A stretch of 64,000 bases of DNA from Pedobacter sp014947265 (lineage in GTDB: Bacteria > Bacteroidota > Bacteroidia > Sphingobacteriales > Sphingobacteriaceae): the NCBI RefSeq assembly GCF_014947265.1, contig NZ_JADCNK010000007.1:62001-126000 (forward strand), given 5' to 3'. The notes under the pieces are model-generated. The model searched no databases and had not been told where the DNA came from. It saw only the letters and a list, made by a program, of their open reading frames with translations. Within the stretch, counting starts at the first letter, position 1. Each line of letters starts with the position of its first letter. Of the stretch, positions 45,272-52,318 are shown in pieces. The position numbers and the translations under genes are program-made.

Positions 45272-46729
45272 ATGAAAAAGACATTATATATTGTATTATT
45301 TGCAGCAATTGCACAAATGGGCTGCAAAAAATTTAGCGAGTTCCAGGTAGACCCTAACAAAACTACTGCTGCAACACCCGATCTATTATTGAATGCCATT
45401 GAGCAAAAAGCCTTCCAGTCAACTAATCTTGATGTAGCGCTTGCTTCCCGTCAAATGATAAATACAGATGAAATTACCTTAAACCAATACTATGGCTGGA
45501 ACCGGGGCAGCTATGCTACTTATGATACCCTGCGCCAGGTCGTGAAGATGGAACAAGCTGCCATAAACACAAACAAACCTCAGTATTTGCCACTTGTGAA
45601 ATTTTTTAAGGCCTGGAATTTTTTACAATTAACCCAGACTTTCGGCGATATTCCTTACAGTGAGGCTTTAAAAGCCGAACAAGGTATTGTTGCGCCAAAA
45701 TATGACAAGCAGGAAGACATTTACTTAAATATTTTAAATGAGCTTAAATCTGCCAACGGAATGATTGACGGAAATACCGCAAATTTACAGGGAGACATTG
45801 TGTTCGGTGGGAATATACAACAGTGGAAACGCGCAATCAACTCACTTTCCTTAAGGGTATTAATAAGTTTATCGGTTAAGGAAAACGACTCCAAATTTGA
45901 AATCAAGAAACGTTTTGCCGAAATTGTGAACAATCCAACGGATTACCCACTGTTTACCGGAAACTCGGACAATGCCCAGCTTAAATTTTACGACCTTCAG
46001 GGAAACCGCTATCCATATTTCAATAGCAATAGTATGCAAACCGCATATTATATGGATGAAACTTTTATCAATTTGTTAAAATCGCTTCAGGATTCCCGTT
46101 TATTCCGCTTTGCCGATAAAGCACCAAAATTTGCATCGCTTGCCGCAACAGATTTTAAGGCTTACGGCGGGGGAAATGGTAGCGCACCAAAAGATGAGAA
46201 TACGGCTCGTACGCTTTCGGGAGAAGTTTCTAAAATCAACCCGCGTTATTACAATAGCCCGGCAAATGAGGCAAGTATCGCATTGGGTTATGCTGAGCAA
46301 CAGTTTATTCTTGCGGAAGGCGTTGTAAGGGGGTGGATTTCAGGAAGCGCAAATGATTACTATCAAAAAGGTATCAGGGCATCTATGCAGTTTTATACTA
46401 TCGATGAGACCACTATCAATGCCTATCTGGCGCAGGCAACAGTGCAGTTAAATGCTAATGCAAATCCTCTGGCGAACATTATTACCCAAAAATACATCGC
46501 ATCTTTCATGAACAGCGGCTGGCAGCCATTTTTTGAGCAGAGAAGAACTGGTTTTCCGGTTTTTGATACTACAGGGGCCGGGGTGTTAAACAACAAACGC
46601 ATTCCAAAACGTTGGATGTATCCGGAATCTGAATTACGATTGAATCAGCAGAATGTTACGGGGGCAATAGCAAGACAGTATCCCGAAGGTGACGACATTA
46701 ACGGGGTAATGTGGTTATTGAAACCGTAA
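45272..46729 (+). CDS. SusD-like nutrient-binding lipoprotein (SusD_2 type)
   Basis: A 485-residue lipoprotein. The Met at 45272 (MKKTLYIVLFAAIAQMG) gives lipobox Cys18 in GCKKF; an extra MY precedes it at 45266. FQVDPNKTTAATPDLLLNAIEQKAF, FFKAWNFLQLTQTFGDIPYSEAL and the C-terminal FFEQRRTGFPVF and RWMYPESELRLN match the shorter SusD superfamily branch often called SusD-like_2, which differs from the classical form at 13046 and 27775. It is the surface partner of the upstream SusC. A good terminator follows at 46740-46772, separating it from the phosphatase gene. Confidence 0.92.
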   Translation: MKKTLYIVLFAAIAQMGCKKFSEFQVDPNKTTAATPDLLLNAIEQKAFQSTNLDVALASRQMINTDEITLNQYYGWNRGSYATYDTLRQVVKMEQAAINTNKPQYLPLVKFFKAWNFLQLTQTFGDIPYSEALKAEQGIVAPKYDKQEDIYLNILNELKSANGMIDGNTANLQGDIVFGGNIQQWKRAINSLSLRVLISLSVKENDSKFEIKKRFAEIVNNPTDYPLFTGNSDNAQLKFYDLQGNRYPYFNSNSMQTAYYMDETFINLLKSLQDSRLFRFADKAPKFASLAATDFKAYGGGNGSAPKDENTARTLSGEVSKINPRYYNSPANEASIALGYAEQQFILAEGVVRGWISGSANDYYQKGIRASMQFYTIDETTINAYLAQATVQLNANANPLANIITQKYIASFMNSGWQPFFEQRRTGFPVFDTTGAGVLNNKRIPKRWMYPESELRLNQQNVTGAIARQYPEGDDINGVMWLLKP

Positions 46730-46739
46730 AACAGACCAT

Positions 46740-46772
46740 AACAGCACCGCCAATTTTGTCGGTGCTGTTTAT
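46740..46772 (+). terminator. Terminator after the susCD pair
   Basis: AACAGCACCG (46740-46749) pairs with CGGTGCTGTT (46760-46769), followed by a short T-rich stretch. It lies only 37 bp before the phosphatase start, so the phosphatase may depend on read-through or its own promoter. Confidence 0.75.
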
Positions 46773-46806
46773 TTAACCGCAATCTCTAATTTCTACAAAA
46801 CATAAA

Positions 46807-48042
46807 ATGATTAAAAAAATTCTTTTCCTCTTCCTGATTTTGGTTTCAGTAAATGGCTGGGCGCAGAAAATAAAAACTAAAAAAGTGGTGTATGTTATCG
46901 CCGACGGCATTCCGGCTGATGTGCTTGAACGCTTAGAGCTGCCAAATTTTAAACGGATTATTCAAGCCGGATCGTATTCCCGCATGCATGTGGGTGGCGA
47001 TAAGGGCACTTACAATGAAACACCGACTATATCTGCCGTTGGCTACAATAGTTTGTTAACAGGTACCTGGGTTAACAAACACAATGTGCCTGATAATGCA
47101 ATCAAAGCACCTAATTACAATTACCAGCATATTTTTAGGCTTTTTAAGAGTCAATATCCTGCAAAGAAAACCGGCATATTCTCGAGCTGGACAGATAACA
47201 GGACAAAACTATTGGGCGATGGACTAAGTGAAACAGGTAATTTTAAACCGGATTATGTTGCGGATGGCTTTGAGCTGGATACGCTGCGCTTTAAGCACGA
47301 TAAAAAGGCCGATTATATGCATCTGATTGATGAGGAAGTGGTTAAGCAGGCCGCCGAAACGATTCAGACTAAAGCGCCCGATCTTTCCTGGGTTTACCTG
47401 GAATACACGGATGATATGGGACACCAGTTTGGAGACAGCCCTCAGTTTTATAAGGCTGTCGGCATGCTCGACAAACAAATGGGTAAAATCTTCGATGCGA
47501 TAAGCTACAGGCAGGCTAAATTTAACGAAGACTGGTTAATGGTGATCACGACCGACCACGGAAGAGATGAGCAAACCGGTCGCGCACACGGCGGGCAATC
47601 TGAGCGTCAACGTTCTACCTGGATGGTGAGCAATTATAAAAACCTGAATACTTATGCCCATTATTTCGATCTTGGCATTGTCGATATCATGCCCTCAGTT
47701 GCACGTCACCTGAATTTAAAATTTCCCCGGAACGTAGAACAGGAGATAGATGGAACACCGTTTATTGGCCCTGTATCTATTACAGCTTTAAAAGCAAATT
47801 ATGTTCAAAACCATTTAGACATTAGCTGGAAAGCACTGGAAAAGAGGGGAAAAGTAAAAATTTGGCTGGCAACCACCAACTCGTTTAAAACAGGAGGAAA
47901 AGATGACTATCATTTATTGGGCGAGGTTGACGTTAATCAGCAACATTATTTGGCAGACCTTAAAAACTACCCATCCTCTTTCTATAAACTCGTAGTTGAA
48001 GCACCAGATAACATGCTCGACAAATGGATAAGCATTAAATAA
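46807..48042 (+). CDS. Secreted alkaline-phosphatase-superfamily phosphodiesterase/phosphatase
   Basis: A 411-residue protein with a signal peptide (cleavage near NGWAQ, residue 20). It belongs to the nucleotide pyrophosphatase/phosphodiesterase branch. The first metal Asp is in VIADGIP (Asp33). The nucleophile region ETPTISAVGYNSLLTGTW places Ser76 where many relatives have Thr, although the neighbouring Thr is an alternative. Further metal ligands are in EYTDDMGHQFG, TTDHGRDEQ and HGGQ. It should release phosphate or nucleotides from organic phosphates in the periplasm or at the surface. It follows the SusC/SusD pair, fitting a nutrient-processing role. A terminator closes it. Confidence 0.88.
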   Translation: MIKKILFLFLILVSVNGWAQKIKTKKVVYVIADGIPADVLERLELPNFKRIIQAGSYSRMHVGGDKGTYNETPTISAVGYNSLLTGTWVNKHNVPDNAIKAPNYNYQHIFRLFKSQYPAKKTGIFSSWTDNRTKLLGDGLSETGNFKPDYVADGFELDTLRFKHDKKADYMHLIDEEVVKQAAETIQTKAPDLSWVYLEYTDDMGHQFGDSPQFYKAVGMLDKQMGKIFDAISYRQAKFNEDWLMVITTDHGRDEQTGRAHGGQSERQRSTWMVSNYKNLNTYAHYFDLGIVDIMPSVARHLNLKFPRNVEQEIDGTPFIGPVSITALKANYVQNHLDISWKALEKRGKVKIWLATTNSFKTGGKDDYHLLGEVDVNQQHYLADLKNYPSSFYKLVVEAPDNMLDKWISIK

Positions 48043-48067
48043 CTAGATTTATTCTAATAACTTTTGC

Positions 48068-48112
48068 AAGCCCAATAGCTGATCGTTTAGGATCGGATAT
48101 TGGGCTTTTTTA
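48068..48112 (+). terminator. Rho-independent terminator after the phosphatase
   Basis: AAGCCCAATA (48068-48077) pairs with TATTGGGCTT (48098-48107), followed by a T tract. Confidence 0.88.
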
Positions 48113-48314
48113 ATTACTTATTGCACTTATCTTAATTGAATAACACAAACAAAAAGCATATTTTTAAACTTCGGGATATCGTACTTTTCAACCAATTTTT
48201 AGGATGTACAGACCTTTTTTAGCAATGGTTCTTGAGCGAAATTTGTAGTCTAATATCGGCAGAATCACGTTTATTGATTTTTCTAGCTGATGACAAATCC
48301 AAATTCAATAAAAA

Positions 48315-49004
48315 ATGGTCAGTCCCACAATCTCATCAAGCCCCAGCGGTTTAAAAACTGCTATTATCCGATTTCTTATTTATGGTTCAATAATGGTTTT
48401 ATTGTCTGAATTTTTAAAGTGGAATGTGCAGCACGAAGCAGGAAGTAATAAATTTAATGAAGAATCAGTTGTAGAATATGTGCAGAGCTTGCTACTACTG
48501 CTAAGTGCCCTTACTTACCTTTATATTTCATTCAAACATAAATCATCATTCCCACTTGCTTTTGCTTTATTTAGCTTTACTATGGCGTCTCTTATCAGAG
48601 AGCAGGACGCTTTTCTTGATGAGCATGTTTATGATGGAGCGTGGCAAACCGGTGCTTTTGGTCTACTTTTTCTTGCAACTATTATTGTATACAGAAATAA
48701 AAGACTCTTTTTTGCTAACCTAAACGGTTTCGTAAATAAATTTTCCTTTGGGATACTGCTATCAGGAATTTTAACTACTTATATTTTCGCGCGTTTGTAT
48801 GGTAGAAAAGTGTTTTGGATGGCCGTTATGGAAAATCAATATATCCGTGATGTGAAGAATGTGTCAGAAGAATCTCTTGAACTTTTTGGTTATACACTTA
48901 TCCTTATCGCTACTGTAGAATTTTACCTGCTTGCGAAAGCAAAAAGCAATTACCTGGCTTTAACAATGAGCAACAGACAAACAGCATTTAACCTTTCAGC
49001 ATAA
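48315..49004 (+). CDS. Multi-pass membrane protein of unknown function
   Basis: A 229-residue membrane protein with about six hydrophobic helices (IIRFLIYGSIMVLLSEFL, VQSLLLLLSALTYLYISF, PLAFALFSFTMASLI, AFGLLFLATIIVYR, FGILLSGILTTYIFARLYG, LFGYTLILIATVEFYLLA). Conserved-looking polar motifs REQDAFLDEHVYDGAW and KNVSEESLELFGY lie in loops. No family is recognised; it resembles unnamed Bacteroidota membrane proteins. It is alone on the plus strand between the phosphatase and the convergent sphingolipid genes. Confidence 0.7.
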   Translation: MVSPTISSSPSGLKTAIIRFLIYGSIMVLLSEFLKWNVQHEAGSNKFNEESVVEYVQSLLLLLSALTYLYISFKHKSSFPLAFALFSFTMASLIREQDAFLDEHVYDGAWQTGAFGLLFLATIIVYRNKRLFFANLNGFVNKFSFGILLSGILTTYIFARLYGRKVFWMAVMENQYIRDVKNVSEESLELFGYTLILIATVEFYLLAKAKSNYLALTMSNRQTAFNLSA

Positions 49005-49029
49005 CATCATACGCTGAAGTATTATTTAA

Positions 49030-49078
49030 CCGATCAATGCTGCTTGTCTAATCACTAATAGCATTGATCAGGTTTTTC
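49030..49078 (+). terminator. Terminator for the membrane-protein gene, overlapping the convergent gene end
   Basis: GATCAATGCT (49032-49041) and AGCATTGATC (49060-49069) form a 10-bp stem followed by GGTTTTTCTC on the plus strand. Its right arm lies within the last codons of the convergent minus-strand gene. Confidence 0.7.
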
Positions 49079-50004
49079 TCAAAGAGCTTCAAAGCTGTCT
49101 TCCGTATTAAATAATTGAAAGAAATAATACCCACTATGGCACAGCTTAATCCAGCCAACACATCAAGCGTATAATGATGACTGGTATAAACGGCCGAAAA
49201 CCAGATGCCAAGCATTACCGTAAAAAAGAAAATATTGATTTTCCCCAAACGGTTCTTTAAGCCATAATAAACAACAATAACGGGATAAGATGAGTGCAAC
49301 GATGGCATGGCCGCAAATACATTAGAACCTTTGCTATATATCCCATGAAAAAGGGTAATGTTAAAATAATGATCGAAACGCGATAATCCGGCAGTATTGC
49401 CAGCTGTTTTAGCTATAAACTCAAAGCCATGTTCCTGCACATACCAGGGCGGTGCAGCCGGAAAAGCATAATAAACCACAAAACCTAACAAATTTACCCA
49501 AACAAAAGTGAGCGAAAACCGAACAAACTGTTCTTTATTTTTAAAGAACAGGTAAGTAGCAAAAGCCAGTGGAACCGGCACCCACATGAGGTAGAATAGC
49601 CCGGTAAGTACATCTAAAAACGAGGTACTGTTCAGTTTCCAGTATTCGTTTGGTGTAAGTTTTAAACCGCTATGGTTAATACCAAAAACACTTTTCTCCA
49701 GATCGTATAAATCTTTAATATGGACGGTATTGAACAGGTAATTCGGAAAGGCCTTCATGTAATCGAAAAGGATCCAATAAACAATGAAGATCGAAAAACC
49801 GAGAATGAAACGCCTTGTTCCTGCAGAAATATAAAACAGGCTGTTAAAAATAAAAATCAGCACCAGCTGATCGGTTTTAAAGCCGACCAGTAGTACTGAT
49901 AACAACAGATATCCAACAGATACAGCAACTGTCAGATAAATATTCCGAAGATTATAAAAACTGTTTTTAATCGAAACTTCTTGCTGCATATTATTTTTTA
50001 TCAA
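49048..50004 (-). CDS. Inositolphosphotransferase of the PAP2/AUR1 type (ceramide phosphoinositol synthase candidate)
   Basis: A 318-residue membrane enzyme with about six helices. The PAP2_3 catalytic motifs are AMPSLHSSYPVIV and SHHYTLDVLAG, whose histidines and aspartate form the phosphotransfer centre. This AUR1-like pattern is typical of inositol phosphorylceramide synthases, which move phosphoinositol from phosphatidylinositol to ceramide. Placement beside sphingolipid-hydroxylase and inositol-lipid genes supports that role rather than undecaprenyl-PP or lipid A phosphatase. Its start overlaps the hydroxylase stop by 14 bp; starting at Met6 (49989) would remove the overlap. Activity on ceramide is inferred from context. 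Confidence 0.85.
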   Translation of the reverse strand: MIKNNMQQEVSIKNSFYNLRNIYLTVAVSVGYLLLSVLLVGFKTDQLVLIFIFNSLFYISAGTRRFILGFSIFIVYWILFDYMKAFPNYLFNTVHIKDLYDLEKSVFGINHSGLKLTPNEYWKLNSTSFLDVLTGLFYLMWVPVPLAFATYLFFKNKEQFVRFSLTFVWVNLLGFVVYYAFPAAPPWYVQEHGFEFIAKTAGNTAGLSRFDHYFNITLFHGIYSKGSNVFAAMPSLHSSYPVIVVYYGLKNRLGKINIFFFTVMLGIWFSAVYTSHHYTLDVLAGLSCAIVGIISFNYLIRKTALKLFEKNLINAISD

Positions 50005-50611
50005 AATTAGACCTAAAAATATGGTCCCAAAAAGTCCAGCTTACCCCATAACCTTTGGTCGAATCGGAATAATGGTGAAGCATGTGGTGTTGCTTTAGCT
50101 CTTTCCAGAAACCGCTTTTAAAATTGGCATGGTGAAGTGCGTAATGCACCATATCGTAAAAGAGATAACCGATCATAAAACCTGAGAAAAACGGATAAAC
50201 TATTGTATCTGGTAACAACCAATCGAAAAGAAAGTAAAAACCCAATGCCATCGGGATACTGGCTGAAGGCGGCATGACCAATCTTTTGGCATCATTGGGG
50301 TAATCGTGATGTACTCCATGAAAAATAAAATGAATTTTCTTGCCCCATTCTACATCTGGTTCAAAATGAAAAACATAACGGTGCAGGATGTATTCAGTGA
50401 TGGTCCAGAAGGCTAAGCCCAACAAAAAGCAGCCAGCAAAGGTTAAAACCGGCATCTGTATTTCTGCCAATGCTTTCCAAAAAAGAAAACCGATAACGGG
50501 TATATATACCACCAAAGGCACGTAAAATTGTACTTTTGAAAGGCTTTCTAAAAAGTCGTTTTTGAACATCCTGATGGATGATTTCGAATTTGAAACAAAA
50601 TTCTTTTTCAT
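49991..50611 (-). CDS. Fatty acid/sphingolipid 2-hydroxylase-like membrane di-iron enzyme
   Basis: A 206-residue protein when started at 50611 (MKKNFVSNSKSSIRM; an upstream start at 50656 adds 15 residues). Four membrane helices carry the histidine boxes HRYVFH, HGVHHD, HYALHH and HHMLHH, which bind two irons. The spacing matches the FA2H/Scs7 branch of the fatty acid hydroxylase superfamily that adds a 2-hydroxyl to the acyl chain of ceramides. It overlaps the inositolphosphotransferase gene and is separated from the upstream eight-gene operon by a 407-bp repeat region, so it may be transcribed on its own. Confidence 0.88.
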   Translation of the reverse strand: MKKNFVSNSKSSIRMFKNDFLESLSKVQFYVPLVVYIPVIGFLFWKALAEIQMPVLTFAGCFLLGLAFWTITEYILHRYVFHFEPDVEWGKKIHFIFHGVHHDYPNDAKRLVMPPSASIPMALGFYFLFDWLLPDTIVYPFFSGFMIGYLFYDMVHYALHHANFKSGFWKELKQHHMLHHYSDSTKGYGVSWTFWDHIFRSNFDKK

Positions 50612-51018
50612 TTGGTAAAATTTTTTAAACTGGTCTTTGACTCCGTTTATATGCAATCGTCATCCTGAACTTGTTTCAGGATCTTTTCCTCAAACCACTT
50701 GTCATTCTGAACGTAGTGAAAAATCTCTAACCTATAAAACACAGAACCCATAAATTAACTTTAAAGATTCTTCCTTGCACTTAGCATAACAAATAAGGCC
50801 GTTCAAACTAACATTTTCGACGTACGAAAAGCCTTATTCAACACCTTATATGTTCTTAGGTGGCTCAGGTGGTCAAGTTAAACAGCTCATTTTTATGACC
50901 ACCTTAGTCACCTGAATTCACCTTAGTTTTATACGTAGCGTCTTTCTAATGAGCCTTAACAAAAGATTCTTCGTTGCACTCAGAATGACAATCAACGCCA
51001 CCCGCAAAACGCCCAACG
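50612..51018. repeat. REP-like intergenic repeats splitting the sphingolipid cluster
   Basis: No gene. GTCATCCTGAACTTGTTTCAGGAT (50659-50682) contains a CCTGAA...TTCAGG stem. GTCATTCTGAACGTAGTG (50701-50718) and the inverse TTGCACTCAGAATGAC (50973-50988) belong to the same family as repeats at 39738-40173 and 61800-62000. Confidence 0.65.
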
Positions 51019-52308
51019 CTATACCTTAATCCTTTCAACTAATACTTTTGAAGGCTCTGAAGCATCAAAACCTTTTATCTCTACATATTTTACATTCGGA
51101 AACCAGAAGGTACCGCCTTCAATCCGAAGGAATATCCTTTCTAACTGCATTTTTTTATTGTTAATTGTCGCAAAAACATGGTATTTTTTGTCTGCACCCG
51201 ATTTATTCAGATACATTGGCAATTTTTTGTGCGAGGTAAACCGCAGTTCGAACTGTCCGTTACCCAGATTTTTGCTGATAATTCCATATGCAAATTTCCG
51301 TTGGATATAACTCAATTCTTTCTTCTCGCCATTATCCCCATAACGCATCCAGAATACATTTACAGGTTGATCTTTATTCACTACTCCATGTTTGTCTATA
51401 TTTAACTGGCAGATTATGGTATTGGTATTCGGATCGCGCTGTAGATAAAAAAGCTGGTTACTGATGTCTTTAGGCGTTGGAAAAGTAATTGGCGAAGGGT
51501 CGCTTCTCTGTGCATTTGCATTAAAAGAAAGCAGACCACTTAAACTCGTCATCAAAACCAGTCCCGCAATTAATGCTGCCCTGTTATTTCCTTTTCTTTC
51601 GTTAAACTCTTGCGCCTCGAGACCTTTTTTGGCTTCCTGCAGTCGTTTTACAGCAGTGATATTGGTCAATAAAGCCATTATGGTAATTGGCATGGTAAAA
51701 ATCGACATCGTTTCAAAAACATGGAAGGATATGCCCGGCACATAAATTTTATAATCGCCACCAATAAAGTGCCCGGCGATGCCACAGGCAATGGCAAAAA
51801 CACCGATGGTGACCACGCGCTCCGGCCTTTGCATTAAACCTCCCTTACATTCTACCCCCAAACCTTCAGCTCTCGCGCGGGTATAACTCACCATCATCGA
51901 GCCGATTAATGCGATAAATGCAAACAAGGAGCTTAAAAAATAATGATGTGCCACCAGGTAATAACAAATCCCTAAAAACATAATCATTTCGCTATAGCGA
52001 TCGAGTACCGAATCGTACAAAGCACCAAATTTCGAACTCATGTTTCCTAACCGCGCTACCTGACCATCAAGCATATCGAATAAACCTGCAAAAAGTACCA
52101 ATGCACCCCCCCAACCAATGTATGACATATCGCCGCGGTTTGATTTTTCGGCACCGAGTACAAAAATAACGGCCACACCGACATTCAGGATCAAACCGAT
52201 AGTGGTGACGGCATTTGGGGTTAAGCCAATTTTAATCAAGCCCCGAACAAAAGGATTGATCACTTTATAAATGCCCTGTTGCAGGCTGTCCCTTAATTTC
52301 TTTTCCAT
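51019..52308 (-). CDS. CDP-alcohol phosphatidyltransferase fused to a DUF4833-like domain (phosphatidylinositol-phosphate synthase candidate)
   Basis: A 429-residue fusion; the start at 52308 clears the upstream stop, whereas 52329 would overlap it. Residues 1-225 form a membrane CDP-alcohol phosphatidyltransferase with the complete motif D78-D81-G82-A85-R86-G95-D99-D103. It should join CDP-diacylglycerol to inositol phosphate. At 242-267 an embedded signal-like helix (RAALIAGLVLMTSLSGLLSF, then NANAQ) leads to a C-terminal beta-rich domain (about 270-429: QLFYLQRDPNTNTIICQLN ... PVNVFWMRYGDNGEKKELS) like DUF4833, which would face the periplasm. It is the last gene of the eight-gene operon, 10 bp after the DUF5686 gene. 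Confidence 0.87.
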   Translation of the reverse strand: MEKKLRDSLQQGIYKVINPFVRGLIKIGLTPNAVTTIGLILNVGVAVIFVLGAEKSNRGDMSYIGWGGALVLFAGLFDMLDGQVARLGNMSSKFGALYDSVLDRYSEMIMFLGICYYLVAHHYFLSSLFAFIALIGSMMVSYTRARAEGLGVECKGGLMQRPERVVTIGVFAIACGIAGHFIGGDYKIYVPGISFHVFETMSIFTMPITIMALLTNITAVKRLQEAKKGLEAQEFNERKGNNRAALIAGLVLMTSLSGLLSFNANAQRSDPSPITFPTPKDISNQLFYLQRDPNTNTIICQLNIDKHGVVNKDQPVNVFWMRYGDNGEKKELSYIQRKFAYGIISKNLGNGQFELRFTSHKKLPMYLNKSGADKKYHVFATINNKKMQLERIFLRIEGGTFWFPNVKYVEIKGFDASEPSKVLVERIKV

Positions 52309-52318
52309 AGCTTTTTTC

